Shown here: piece after piece, positions 35,975-46,112 of the stretch
Position numbering within the stretch: position 1 is the stretch's first letter
How the letters are laid out: every line of letters starts with the position of its first letter
Assembly (NCBI GenBank): GCA_050247155.1
Contig: JBFWUS010000012.1
Span: 23,590 to 87,589 of the forward strand
Length of the DNA stretch: 64,000 nucleotides
Reading direction: 5' to 3'
Origin: Mesorhizobium_G sp050247155
GTDB taxonomy: Bacteria; Pseudomonadota; Alphaproteobacteria; Rhizobiales; Rhizobiaceae
The notes under the pieces: model-generated
What the model saw: the letters and a program-made list of their open reading frames with translations, nothing else
Database searches by the model: none
What the model was told of the DNA's origin: nothing
Translations under genes and position numbers: made by a program

Positions 35975-35999
35975 TTCGTTTTCTCTCAAGCGTAAGAAT

Positions 36000-37328
<1,329 letters not shown>

Positions 37329-37338
37329 TGGAAAGTGC

Positions 37339-38544
37339 CTACCCCATCCGTCCCGGATTGAGAATGTTGTTGGGATCGAATTCCGCCTTCAGCCGCCGCG
37401 ACAACTCCGCCAGCGCCGGCGCTTGCGGTTCGAACACCGACACTGCGGCGCGGATCGCCGGCGTGGCCCGCACCAGCGTCGCGTGGCCGCCGCCGTGGCT
37501 TCGAACCAGCGTGCGCAGTCGCTCGGCTTCCGGCTCACCATGTTCCATCCGCAGCCAGACGAGGCCGCCTTGCCAGTCGTAGAAACACGTGGCCGGCACG
37601 TCGCGGCGCAGCGCCAGCGTCATGTTGTGAGCATCGGCGGGCGGCATGGAAACGCGCCAGACCGGCCTGTCGGCGCCATCGACAAACGGTGCGCAGTCGC
37701 GAATGCCGCGCCAAAGCGCTCGCGAGCGTTCGCCGTCGATGCGCTGCATCGGACCCGCATTTTTCAGCAACCCCTCCAGCAGCGCCAGCCTGTAGGCGAT
37801 CGACGGCGGAAAACCTTCCAGCCGCAACAGGGTTGCGGCCGGCGAGCCGAGCGAGCCGCGATCCACCAACACCGAGATGCCCTCCGGCAGGTGGGCGGCG
37901 CTGGAGACCTCCGCGCTCGACCCCATCGCCAAGCTCATGGCCGACGCCGCCTGATCGTCCAGCAGGCCGCGCACCGCGAGCGTCGTCTCGGTCTCGGCAG
38001 CCGGCAGCACTTTGAAAGTCACTTCGGTGGCCACTGCGAGCGTGCCCCATGATCCGGCTAGTCCCTTTGAGAGATCATAGCCGGTGACGTTCTTCACCAC
38101 CCGCCCGCCAGCCTTGAAGGCTTCGCCGCGACCGGACACGGCGCTGATGCCGAGGATATGGTCGCGCGCCGCGCCCGCCTTCAGGCGTCTCGGTCCGGCC
38201 AGATTGGCGGCAAGCGCCCCGCCGATCGTGCCGCGTCCCGGCTCGCCCCCGAGCAACGGCCCGTAATCCATCGGCTCGAACGCAAGTTGCTGCCCGTGTT
38301 CTGCAAGCAACTTCTCGATGTCCACCAAGGGAGTACCGCCGAAAGCGCTCAGGACAAGCTCTTCCGGCTCATAAAGCGTCACCCCTGAAAGCTTCGACAG
38401 ATCGAGCGTATACTCCGCCTGCGCGGGCCGGCCGATGCCGCGCTTGGAACCATGACCGACGATTTCCAGCGGGGTTTGTTCGGCCGCCGCCCAGCGGACA
38501 ATCGAGAGGACCGCCGAAGACGATGAGGGTTTAAGTGTGGTCAT
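37339..38544 (-). CDS. glcE: glycolate oxidase FAD-binding subunit
   Basis: This 401-residue FAD-linked oxidase subunit has a PCMH-type fold. GHGSKRGIGRP, LAEHGQQLAFEPMDYGPLLG, TIGGALAANLAGPRR and GRVVKNVTGYDLSKGLAGSWG match GlcE. It is smaller than GlcD and shares its FAD fold but not the full substrate domain. It lies 8 bp after glcD and 10 bp before glcF. Confidence 0.94.
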   Translation of the reverse strand: MTTLKPSSSSAVLSIVRWAAAEQTPLEIVGHGSKRGIGRPAQAEYTLDLSKLSGVTLYEPEELVLSAFGGTPLVDIEKLLAEHGQQLAFEPMDYGPLLGGEPGRGTIGGALAANLAGPRRLKAGAARDHILGISAVSGRGEAFKAGGRVVKNVTGYDLSKGLAGSWGTLAVATEVTFKVLPAAETETTLAVRGLLDDQAASAMSLAMGSSAEVSSAAHLPEGISVLVDRGSLGSPAATLLRLEGFPPSIAYRLALLEGLLKNAGPMQRIDGERSRALWRGIRDCAPFVDGADRPVWRVSMPPADAHNMTLALRRDVPATCFYDWQGGLVWLRMEHGEPEAERLRTLVRSHGGGHATLVRATPAIRAAVSVFEPQAPALAELSRRLKAEFDPNNILNPGRMG

Positions 38545-38552
38545 CGCGCGGA

Positions 38553-40049
38553 TCAGAATCTCGGAATGTCCGGAAATGCCACCTGCCCCTTATGGACATG
38601 CATACGGCCAAGCTCAGCGCAGCGCCGAAGCTGCGGAAACATCTTTCCGGGGTTGAGCAGATGGTTCGGGTCGAAGGCACATTTGACCCGCATCTGCTGG
38701 TCGAGGTCGGCTTGCGAAAACATTTCCGGCATCAGGTCGCGCTTTTCGACCCCCACACCGTGCTCGCCCGTCAGCACGCCGCCAACCTTAACGCACAGGC
38801 GCAGGATGTCGGAGCCGAAAGCTTCAGCCTTTTCCAACTCGCCGGGCACATTGGCGTCATAGAGGATCAGCGGGTGCAGATTGCCGTCGCCGGCGTGAAA
38901 GACGTTGGCGACGCCCAAGCCATATTGCTCCGACAACTCGCGCATACCGGCCAGAACTCTGGGCAGCTCTTTTCGAGGAATCGTCCCGTCCATGCAGTAA
39001 TAATCCGGCGAGATGCGCCCGACGGCCGGAAAGGCAGCCTTGCGGCCAGCCCAGAACGAGAGGCGTTCGGCTTCCGAACTGGAGATACGGCAGGTCGTGA
39101 AGCCATTTCTGGTCGCGATTGCCTCGACAAGACCAATGAGATGATCGACCTCCGCGGGCGGACCATCGAGTTCCACGATCAGCAGCGCTTCCACATCGAG
39201 TGGATAGCCGGCATGGACAAAATCCTCCGCCGCGTGGATGGCCGGGCGGTCCATCATCTCCATGCCACCCGGGATGATGCCGGCGCCAATGATATCGGCG
39301 ACGCATTGGCCGCCTTGTTCGCTGGTCGGAAAACCGATCAGCAGCGCCCGCGCCGTCTCCGGCTTTTTCAGGATGCGCACGGTGACCTCGGTCACCACGC
39401 CGAGCAGCCCTTCCGAACCGGTCATGATGCCAAGCAGATCGTAGCCTTCGGCATCGAGATGCTTGCCACCCAGCCGCACGACCTCGCCGTTGATCAGCAC
39501 CATTTCGATGCCGAGCACGTTGTTGGCGGTGAGGCCGTATTTCAGGCAATGCACGCCACCCGAATTTTCCGCCACATTGCCGCCGATCGAACAGGCGATC
39601 TGCGAGGATGGATCGGGAGCATAATAGAACCCCTCCTGCTCGACCGCGTGTGTGATGCCGAGATTGGTGACGCCCGGCTGCGCCACCACGGCCCTATTCG
39701 GATAGTCGATCTCGAGGATACGATTGAAGCGGCTCATCACGAGCAGCACCGCATCTTCCAGCGGCAAGGCTCCGCCCGACAGAGAGGTGCCGGAGCCGCG
39801 CGGCACGACGCGGATGTTGCGCTCGTTGCAATAGGCAAGAATGCGCGAGACCTGTTCCACAGTCTCGGGCAGCACAACGACGAGCGGGAGCTGGCGATAG
39901 GCTGTCAGTCCGTCCGTTTCGAAGGCGCGCATTTCCACCGGCGCATCGACGACGCCTTCGCCCGGCACGATCAAGCGCATCGCGGCGACGATCTCATCGC
40001 GGCGGCGCAGCGTTTCCGCTTCAGGTGCTGGCATGACAAGGCCGGACAT
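38553..40049 (-). CDS. glcD: glycolate oxidase catalytic subunit, FAD-linked
   Basis: This 498-residue protein is the main catalytic subunit. FAD contacts are in VVPRGSGTSLSGGALP, DPSSQIACSIGGNVAENSGG and MTGSEGLLGVVTEVTV. HAGDGNLHPLILYD and GGVLTGEHGVGVEKR are the substrate and flavin-linking regions typical of GlcD and D-lactate dehydrogenases. As first gene of glcDEF it likely carries the promoter in the short gap after 40049. The substrate is glycolate by operon structure. Confidence 0.95.
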   Translation of the reverse strand: MSGLVMPAPEAETLRRRDEIVAAMRLIVPGEGVVDAPVEMRAFETDGLTAYRQLPLVVVLPETVEQVSRILAYCNERNIRVVPRGSGTSLSGGALPLEDAVLLVMSRFNRILEIDYPNRAVVAQPGVTNLGITHAVEQEGFYYAPDPSSQIACSIGGNVAENSGGVHCLKYGLTANNVLGIEMVLINGEVVRLGGKHLDAEGYDLLGIMTGSEGLLGVVTEVTVRILKKPETARALLIGFPTSEQGGQCVADIIGAGIIPGGMEMMDRPAIHAAEDFVHAGYPLDVEALLIVELDGPPAEVDHLIGLVEAIATRNGFTTCRISSSEAERLSFWAGRKAAFPAVGRISPDYYCMDGTIPRKELPRVLAGMRELSEQYGLGVANVFHAGDGNLHPLILYDANVPGELEKAEAFGSDILRLCVKVGGVLTGEHGVGVEKRDLMPEMFSQADLDQQMRVKCAFDPNHLLNPGKMFPQLRRCAELGRMHVHKGQVAFPDIPRF

Positions 40050-40067
40050 CGGCAGGGCCCGGCTCTG

Positions 40068-40400
40068 CTAGCTAGCCAAGCGTTCTGGCTCGACCTTGAA
40101 ATGCACCTCTTCGCGACGCCCAAGCTCACGCAACACCGCCGAAAGATTAGCCAGTCTTGGGTTTCCTCGCGGGCCGAACATCCGCATCAGGTTCTTAGGA
40201 TCCATGGAAACCGACACTGCAAGCTGTTCGAAGCCTATCGTCGCATTGATATAATTTCGAATGAGTGCTTTGCCGAGATCGGCATCGCCCGCATTCAGGG
40301 CCTCCATCGCCTCACTCAGCAAGGCGGCCCTGAATCCCGGATCGCGATCAGCGCGCTCTCTTACGGTCTCGCTGTAGCTGCGGGATAGCACCATTGTCAT
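40068..40400 (-). CDS. type II antitoxin of a RelE/HigB-type module
   Basis: This 110-residue protein matches the addiction-module antidote family in which a helix-turn-helix is near the C-terminus. ALIRNYINATIGFEQLAVSV, DPKNLMRMFGPRGNP and LANLSAVLRELG are visible. It starts with ATG at 40400, overlapping the toxin stop by 4 bp (ATGA). The toxin-first order is typical of this family. It binds the toxin and probably the palindrome at 40732-40747 to repress the operon. Confidence 0.87.
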   Translation of the reverse strand: MTMVLSRSYSETVRERADRDPGFRAALLSEAMEALNAGDADLGKALIRNYINATIGFEQLAVSVSMDPKNLMRMFGPRGNPRLANLSAVLRELGRREEVHFKVEPERLAS

Positions 40401-40729
40401 TCCTCCAGCTTTTTTCTTTGCTTGTAGTCGGCCCAACGTTCTTTCGCAGCACTAATATCTGCATCCTGTCGTGATTTGCTCCCGCCGCCGAGCAGTAAGA
40501 TGAGTCTAAGTCCATCGAATGCCAAATAGACGCGTAGCCCTGGACCCCAGTCTATGCGCCGTTCCAGGACACCTGCCCCCACGGCTTTCAATCCAGACCG
40601 GTTTCCAGCCGCCAATCGGGCGACAACGGTGTCTACCTTTGAAGCGTGTACATCCGGCAGCCGGCGAAACCAAAGATCAAATGGACGGGCGCCAAATTTG
40701 TCCTCATACACCCTGATCTCAACAGCCAT
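40397..40729 (-). CDS. type II RelE/ParE-family toxin (addiction module killer protein)
   Basis: This 110-residue toxin has a RelE/ParE fold: YEDKFGARPFDLWFRRLPD, LERRIDWGPGLRVYLAFDG and LILLLGGGSKSRQDADISAA. KERWADYKQRKKLEE is the typical basic C-terminus. Relatives are translation-dependent mRNA interferases of the HigB type. The start is placed at ATG 40729; ATG 40738 lies inside the operator palindrome. The downstream gene encodes the antitoxin. Confidence 0.87.
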   Translation of the reverse strand: MAVEIRVYEDKFGARPFDLWFRRLPDVHASKVDTVVARLAAGNRSGLKAVGAGVLERRIDWGPGLRVYLAFDGLRLILLLGGGSKSRQDADISAAKERWADYKQRKKLEE

Positions 40730-40731
40730 AA

Positions 40732-40747
40732 GTGTCATATACGACAC
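40732..40747. promoter_or_regulatory. palindromic operator of the toxin-antitoxin operon
   Basis: GTGTCATATACGACAC is a 16-bp dyad with one symmetric mismatch, ending 3 bp before the toxin start. Its place at the promoter/start is where toxin-antitoxin complexes bind for autoregulation. Confidence 0.65.
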
Positions 40748-40785
40748 CTGCCGCAGCCCGGCAATTCATCCAGGTGTTGGTCAGC

Positions 40786-42102
40786 TCAATGCCCCTTGCC
40801 GCCTTCCGAATGCGAGCGGCGGATACGACGCACCGCCCACCAGACACCCAGGATGACGATCGGCACCGAAATCGCGGTCACATATTCCGGCTTCAGCTCA
40901 AGGCCGAAAAGATGCGTGCCCTTGGCCAGATAGCCGATCAGGCCGACGACATAGTAAGAGACCGCCGCCACCGACAGGCCCTCAACGGTCTGTTGCAGAC
41001 GCAATTGCAGCCGCGCGCGATTGTTCATGGAGGCGAGCAGATCGCGGTTCTGCTTCTCGACCTCGACATCGACCCAGGTACGCAGCAGCGTGGTGGCGCG
41101 GGTCAGCTTGCGCGACAGGTTCTCCTGGCGCTGCTCGACCGAGCGGCAGGTGCGCATCGCTGGCGCGACGCGCCGCTGGAGAAAACCGCGCCAGGTGTTG
41201 TAGCCGGGCACGGCAGTTTCGTTCAGCGCGTCGAGCCGCTCCTGCACGATGCCGTCATAGGCCCGGCTGGCTCCGAAACGATAGAGGCTCGCCGCTGCAT
41301 CAGCCTCCAGCTCCGCGGCCAGATCTGTCAGATCCGTCAGAAGGTCCTGCTCATCGCGCGTTTCATGATCCTTCATCTCGCGCGTGATCTGCACCAGACG
41401 ATCTTCGATGCGCCGCACGCGACCGGAGAGGCTCAGCGCCATCGGCAGACCCAGCATCGCCAGCGTGCGATAGGTCTCGATATCGATCACGCGCTGCGAC
41501 ACCGCGCCGTTGCGCGCCGGCGACATGCCGCGATCAAGCATCAGGATGCGGGTCAGGCCGTCGCCATCCTGCCGGAAGTCAGTGACGATCGCCGCATTGC
41601 CGTTTTCAATTACCGAGTAGCAGAGACTGGTGGGATCGAAGGTGGAGATCAGCTTCTCGTTGGCCGGGTTCCATTTGCGGATCTCCAGCCGGATCGCCGA
41701 AATCACCGTGCCGGGCGGCGAAAATCCGTTGCCGAACGGCGAATCTTCCTGCTCGTCCGGACTTGCGGGAAGCGGGCCTTCCCAAAGATAGGTCGAGAAC
41801 TCCGTGTGCCGCTCCCAGCGCACGCTGCCCTTGCCCCATTTCATCGCGTGGTGCCGGGCCTGGCGATCCGGCGCGGCAATGCCCAGCCGGCGCGACAGCG
41901 CGGCGAGCACGGCATAGTCGACAGACGAGCCGCCTTCCGTCATGAAAGCGAGCTGGATCAGAACGCGCGGCGCTTCGATCAGCGGATAGGGCCGCGAATG
42001 CACCTCGCCCAGGGCAGATGCCCTTCCGTCATGCGCCGGAAAGCCCAAAACGCTTCCTATAACACGAGGCTGGAACTCAAGACTGGAAGGATCGTGTGCC
42101 AT
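40786..42102 (-). CDS. DUF3422 family membrane-anchored protein
   Basis: This 438-residue protein of unknown function is conserved in alphaproteobacteria. ALGEVHSRPYPLIEAPR and LIQLAFMTEGG near the N-terminus are the family signature. The central part is helical and charged (LTRATTLLRTWVDVEVEKQN). Two C-terminal membrane helices (about 375-395 and 405-425) end in a basic tail. The start at 42102 gives the short N-terminus usual in the family. The 277 bp between it and tRNA-His show no further gene. Confidence 0.85.
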   Translation of the reverse strand: MAHDPSSLEFQPRVIGSVLGFPAHDGRASALGEVHSRPYPLIEAPRVLIQLAFMTEGGSSVDYAVLAALSRRLGIAAPDRQARHHAMKWGKGSVRWERHTEFSTYLWEGPLPASPDEQEDSPFGNGFSPPGTVISAIRLEIRKWNPANEKLISTFDPTSLCYSVIENGNAAIVTDFRQDGDGLTRILMLDRGMSPARNGAVSQRVIDIETYRTLAMLGLPMALSLSGRVRRIEDRLVQITREMKDHETRDEQDLLTDLTDLAAELEADAAASLYRFGASRAYDGIVQERLDALNETAVPGYNTWRGFLQRRVAPAMRTCRSVEQRQENLSRKLTRATTLLRTWVDVEVEKQNRDLLASMNNRARLQLRLQQTVEGLSVAAVSYYVVGLIGYLAKGTHLFGLELKPEYVTAISVPIVILGVWWAVRRIRRSHSEGGKGH

Positions 42103-42379
42103 CGCGACCCGGTGCCCCACTTCGCCGGCGCTCTCGTAAGATCATAGCACGCGCCAGGCAACGCGCCACTTCGTCGCGAATCTTGATCGGCGGTACTGCT
42201 GATCGATCCCAGTGCAACAGTCCTGAGCCCGATATGTCGCAATGGATTTGAGCCAATAGGCCTTGGATTGCGCACTGTTGCCGGGCGATCACATGTCCAC
42301 TCGCAAACAGCCTTGAAATCCCCGCCATTTGTCCGTAAGTGACGCCTCGTCCGACACGCCATCCTGGTCGGATGCCCGT
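42103..42379. other. gap before tRNA-His, no gene seen
   Basis: Short open frames exist on the minus strand but none has a ribosome site or family resemblance. Ordinary GC content; probably holds the promoters of tRNA-His and the DUF3422 gene. Confidence 0.5.
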
Positions 42380-42456
42380 GCAGTTGTAGCTCAGCTGGTT
42401 AGAGCGCTGGTTTGTGGCACCAGAGGTCGGTGGTTCGAACCCACCCAACTGTACCA
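42380..42456 (+). tRNA. tRNA-His (GTG)
   Basis: It folds as a 77-nt cloverleaf with encoded CCA. The acceptor stem is GCAGTTG/CAACTGT, the D-arm contains agctggtta, and the anticodon stem CTGGT/ACCAG holds loop TTGTGGC with GTG at 42414-42416. The T-arm is GGTGG-TTCGAAC-CCACC. The discriminator base is A73 and the base before position 1 is T. The G-1:C73 pair usual in tRNA-His is therefore absent, as known for alphaproteobacteria. Confidence 0.96.
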
Positions 42457-42467
42457 ATTCTTCTCCG

Positions 42468-43580
42468 CTATCGCGAAACGCCAAACGTCTTCTCGAGCCA
42501 CGCCTTTGGCAAGGCCGGCGCGAAGTGACCGTCGCGGCCCGTCATGTCCTCCGCCGCAACCAGCGCGTTGAGGATTGCTTCTTCTGTCGCCTGCACGACG
42601 GCGCGGAAGAACGGGTTCAACTCGGCATCCGGAATGAACGTCGCGGTCGCGGTCTGCCCATTGGCCGGCTTCATCGCCTGGGCGTTGGCGGTTGAAAAGG
42701 CGAGGAAAATATCGCCGGAGCTGTGGTGGCCGACGCCACCGGTCTGGTTGACGCCCAGCATCATACGCCGTGCCAGGCGTTTCATCTGATGTGGCAGCAG
42801 CGGCGCATCGGTGGCGGCGATGCCGATGATCGAGCTCTTTTCGGCTGGCGCTGGTTTGCCCATGTCCAGCAGAGCCGGGCCGGCGCGTAGGCCACGGATT
42901 GTGAGTTGCGGACGGTCGCCGAAATTGGATTGGACGAAGACGCCGACGGTAAAGGTCTGGCTGCTCCAGGCGACAAGCCGGGAGGCGGTGCCGGAACCCG
43001 CCTTGAAGCCGAAGGTCCGCATGCCGGTACCACCGCCGACATTGCCTTCCTCGATCGAACCGCCCTTCGCGGTGTCGAGCGCGGCAAAGACGTGATCTTC
43101 TGTCACGTGGTGCCCGTTCATGTCGTTCAGGAAGGAGTCTGATGTTTCGGCAGCTACAGGAAGACCAAACGCATCCTCCAGCGAATCGGGGAGGCGGCGG
43201 TACATCCATTTCAGCGTCGCATCACGCGCCATGCCGCAGGAATGGGTGTTGGTGATGGAGATCGGGAAATTGAAGGCCCCGAGTTCTTCGATGATATGCG
43301 AGCCGCTCATCTCGCCATTGCCGTTGAAGCTGACCAGGCCAGCGAAACACGGCGTGGCCAAATCGCTCACCGGTCGCGGCAGGATCGCCGTCACGCCGGT
43401 CCGCACCGGGCCTTGGCCGACCACAAGCTTGCCGTCCCCAGAGATCAGCGTGGTGTAGCCGACAGCTAGGCCCGGCACATCCGTGATGGCGTTGAGTGGC
43501 CCCGGCATGCCGTCGAACGGAATGGCGAAGGCGCGGGCGCGAAGTTTTCCGGTGGGCGTTTGTTTGTGCGGGTTGGGCAT
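42468..43580 (-). CDS. P1 (S58, DmpA) family peptidase
   Basis: This 370-residue N-terminal-nucleophile hydrolase is of the DmpA aminopeptidase family. PLNAITDVPGLAVGYTTLI, ATPCFAGLVSFNGNGEMSG and EEGNVGGGTGMRTFGFKAG are family motifs. GVGHHSSGDIFLAFSTAN lies near the autocleavage site that frees the catalytic serine. DmpA relatives release N-terminal amino acids from peptides, including D-alanine derivatives and beta-peptides. It starts 9 bp after the xseA stop on the same strand, so the two are probably cotranscribed. Confidence 0.9.
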   Translation of the reverse strand: MPNPHKQTPTGKLRARAFAIPFDGMPGPLNAITDVPGLAVGYTTLISGDGKLVVGQGPVRTGVTAILPRPVSDLATPCFAGLVSFNGNGEMSGSHIIEELGAFNFPISITNTHSCGMARDATLKWMYRRLPDSLEDAFGLPVAAETSDSFLNDMNGHHVTEDHVFAALDTAKGGSIEEGNVGGGTGMRTFGFKAGSGTASRLVAWSSQTFTVGVFVQSNFGDRPQLTIRGLRAGPALLDMGKPAPAEKSSIIGIAATDAPLLPHQMKRLARRMMLGVNQTGGVGHHSSGDIFLAFSTANAQAMKPANGQTATATFIPDAELNPFFRAVVQATEEAILNALVAAEDMTGRDGHFAPALPKAWLEKTFGVSR

Positions 43581-43589
43581 CGCGGCGAC

Positions 43590-45164
43590 CTAGAACAATG
43601 AACCCTGGCTACCGGTGGGTGCCGGCTTTTTCTCGGCCGCCTTAGCCTTTGGCGGCCGCAAGCGGCCCGCGCCGGCAACAGCTTCCTTTTCGCCATCGGC
43701 AAAGCGCAAGGTGAGTGCCGCGCCGTCAGCAATCTCGGCCGCCCGGCGCAGCAGACTGCCGTCGCCATCCATGACCAGCGCAAAACCCCGGGCCAGGATC
43801 GCCTGATGTGACAGGGTGTTGAGCAGGCGGTCGGCTTGGGCCAGTCGGCCTGAAGCCCGCTCCAGCCGGATCGAGATAAGCTGGTCCTTGCGGCGCGTCA
43901 GTACCGCCAATTGCTCACCAACCACGCCGATGCGGCGACGCAACGGTTCGACAGACAGCCGAGTGCTTGTGCGTTCGAACCGCGACCGGCGATCCCGGCC
44001 AGCACTGCGCAATCCGGAATCGAGCCGTGCGCCGCAGGTGGTCAGACGGCGTCGCGCCTCGCCAAAGCGTTGGGCCAATGATGCAGGAGACAACCGTACG
44101 CCGGAAAAGCGGGAGCGCTTGCGCTCGAGATTGACGGCGAGGCTACGATCGAGGCGTGTCGCCGCCTCGTCAAAGCGCCGGCGCGGCAAGGCAAACAACT
44201 GGTCGGCAGAAGGCAGCATACGAGCGGCGGCCGCCAGCGCCGTGCGCTTGCGCTCCAGATGCCGGGAGGTGCAGCGCCCCAGTCTTGCGCCAAGACCGGC
44301 CAGAGTGGCCTCGAGCTCGGCCTTCACAGGCACGGCGATCTCGGCCGCGCCGGTGGGAGTGGGTGCGCGGACATCGGCGACATAGTCGACCAGCGTCCAG
44401 TCGGTTTCGTGGCCGACGGCTGAGATGACCGGTATCTCGGATGCAGCCACGGCGCGCGCAAGCGCTTCGTCGTTGAAACCCCAGAGGTCTTCCAGGCTGC
44501 CGCCGCCACGGGCCACGATCAGGAGATCGGGCTTGGGGATCGGATCGTTCCAGGCGAATTCGTTGAAGCCGCGTACCGCAGCCGCCACCTCCGCACCCGA
44601 CGTTTCGCCCTGGACCCGTACCGGCCAGACGATGACGTGCAGCGGGAAACGATCGCGAATGCGGTGCAGGATGTCGCGGATGACGGCGCCGGTCGGCGAC
44701 GTGATGACGCCGATGATGCGCGGCATGAACGGCAGAGGCTTTTTGAACGCCGGGTCGAACAGGCCCTCGGCCTGCAGCCGGCGCTTGCGCTCTTCCAGCA
44801 GCGCCATCAAGGCGCCGGCGCCGGCCGGCTCCAGATTGTCGATGACGATCTGGTATTTGGACGAGCCCGGATAGGTTGTCAGCTTGCCGGAGGCGATCAC
44901 CTCCATGCCTTCTTCCGGCCGGAATTTCAGCCGTCCCATGGTTCCCTTCCAGACCACGGCTTCGAGCCGCGCCCGGTCGTCCTTCAGCGCGAAATAGGCA
45001 TGGCCGGAGGAATGCGGCCCGCGATAGCCGGAAATCTCGCCGCGTACCCGAACATTGCCGAACTGGTCCTCCACGGCGCGCTTCAACGCGCCGGAAATTT
45101 CCGAAACGGTGTATTCGGCGGCGTTGGTGGCCACGGGCGAATCGGCGGTGAAGAAATCGGACAT
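43590..45164 (-). CDS. xseA: exodeoxyribonuclease VII large subunit
   Basis: This 524-residue protein has an N-terminal OB-fold (VRVRGEISGYRGPHSSGHAYF) and a catalytic domain with GVITSPTGAVIRDILHRIRD, RGGGSLEDLWGFNDE and SAVGHETDWTLVDYVADVRA. A long Arg/Leu-rich coiled-coil region follows, ending in a short basic tail (GSQGSLF). With XseB, which is not in the window, it degrades single-stranded DNA during mismatch repair. Confidence 0.95.
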   Translation of the reverse strand: MSDFFTADSPVATNAAEYTVSEISGALKRAVEDQFGNVRVRGEISGYRGPHSSGHAYFALKDDRARLEAVVWKGTMGRLKFRPEEGMEVIASGKLTTYPGSSKYQIVIDNLEPAGAGALMALLEERKRRLQAEGLFDPAFKKPLPFMPRIIGVITSPTGAVIRDILHRIRDRFPLHVIVWPVRVQGETSGAEVAAAVRGFNEFAWNDPIPKPDLLIVARGGGSLEDLWGFNDEALARAVAASEIPVISAVGHETDWTLVDYVADVRAPTPTGAAEIAVPVKAELEATLAGLGARLGRCTSRHLERKRTALAAAARMLPSADQLFALPRRRFDEAATRLDRSLAVNLERKRSRFSGVRLSPASLAQRFGEARRRLTTCGARLDSGLRSAGRDRRSRFERTSTRLSVEPLRRRIGVVGEQLAVLTRRKDQLISIRLERASGRLAQADRLLNTLSHQAILARGFALVMDGDGSLLRRAAEIADGAALTLRFADGEKEAVAGAGRLRPPKAKAAEKKPAPTGSQGSLF

Positions 45165-45195
45165 CGGCGGAATCGACCCGGATCAGCTGACCGCG

Positions 45196-45714
45196 TCAAT
45201 AGACGCCGGAATTGATACCGGTCAGCCAGCGATCGACGTTTTCGACCGCGCGAAGCAGCAGCGAGGAATCCGAGCGGGACGGAATGAAATCCCAACTCTG
45301 CCAGAAGCGTTCGGCTTCCTGATCTATCGCGCGAACGACGATTGCCCGTCCACCCATAATGCTTGCCCCCTGTACGCAACGGGCGAGTGCATGCGTCACC
45401 AGTGCGGTGCCGACACCCTTTCCCGTATGGCGCAGGTCGACAGCCAACTGGCCGATGAGCAGGCACGGTATGGGGTCTGGAGGCTGACCGGTGCGGATGG
45501 ATCGAGGAACGATTTTTGCCTCGATGGAGGCGGGTGCCAGTCCATAATATCCAGCGACTTCGCCTTCGACTTGCGCCACAAGGACACGCGTGAAGCCGTA
45601 TGTCTGGTTCGTCCGTGCAAACTTGGCGAACCAGGCGTCAAGCGTAGGTTTGCCGCAACTAAAGCCCTCCAGCCGATGCTTGTCGGACAGGAGCTCGATG
45701 GTGACGCCGCGCAA
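45196..45714 (-). CDS. GNAT acetyltransferase, probable TacT-type toxin
   Basis: This 172-residue GNAT protein has IELLSDKHRLEGFSCGKPTLD, VAGYYGLAPASIE and the acetyl-CoA loop IGQLAVDLRHTGKGVGTALV. Near the end come RAIDQEAERFWQSWDFIPS. These are the marks of toxins that acetylate aminoacyl-tRNA. It follows a DUF1778 antitoxin by 3 bp and uses a TTG start. The pair forms a type II module of the TacT/AtaT kind. Confidence 0.86.
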   Translation of the reverse strand: MRGVTIELLSDKHRLEGFSCGKPTLDAWFAKFARTNQTYGFTRVLVAQVEGEVAGYYGLAPASIEAKIVPRSIRTGQPPDPIPCLLIGQLAVDLRHTGKGVGTALVTHALARCVQGASIMGGRAIVVRAIDQEAERFWQSWDFIPSRSDSSLLLRAVENVDRWLTGINSGVY

Positions 45715-45717
45715 CGC

Positions 45718-45999
45718 TTAGCGATCCAGCAATACGGTTCTCTTCAATCGCTCAATCACCTTGGGAGAGGGTGGCGTCGCCGGCCTGTCGAGAATTTCCA
45801 GAAACTCCTCAAACGCCTCGGGCGACACCCGAATGAGCGTTTCATTCAGGATCGCCATCTGCGCTTCCTGCAACGCCGCCTGACGCATGAACTCAGACCG
45901 CGACACGCCCGCGATCGTCGCGCCGCGATCGATGATCGCGAGATCGTCGTCGCGAAATCGCATCGAGATCGGCGTCTCTTTTTTCTTTGCGGCTGGCAT
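45718..45999 (-). CDS. DUF1778 antitoxin, TacA-type
   Basis: This 93-residue protein has a ribbon-helix-helix N-terminus (ETPISMRFRDDDLAIIDRG, GVSRSEFMRQAALQEAQ) and a disordered C-terminal arm (about 65-93) that would wrap the toxin. AGGAG precedes the ATG. It is first in the operon with the GNAT toxin. A perfect 25-bp palindrome lies 35 bp upstream as its probable operator. Confidence 0.88.
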   Translation of the reverse strand: MPAAKKKETPISMRFRDDDLAIIDRGATIAGVSRSEFMRQAALQEAQMAILNETLIRVSPEAFEEFLEILDRPATPPSPKVIERLKRTVLLDR

Positions 46000-46033
46000 C
46001 GCGAGCTCCTGAAACAAGCGTGCAGAATAGCGA

Positions 46034-46058
46034 GATGTATTGCAAAATGCAATACATC
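46034..46058. promoter_or_regulatory. perfect palindromic operator of the DUF1778-GNAT module
   Basis: GATGTATTGCA and TGCAATACATC are exact reverse complements around AAA. The AT-rich dyad is 35 bp before the antitoxin ATG, where a ribbon-helix-helix antitoxin would bind and repress. Confidence 0.8.
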
Positions 46059-46112
46059 GAAGGTTATGGTTCAGAGCAATCGCTTGAAGGCCCGTCTAGT
46101 TGCCGGCGGAAG

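Noticed and set aside
38535..40388. 617-codon plus-strand frame
   Set aside because: Antisense to glcD and the antitoxin gene; a codon-bias shadow.
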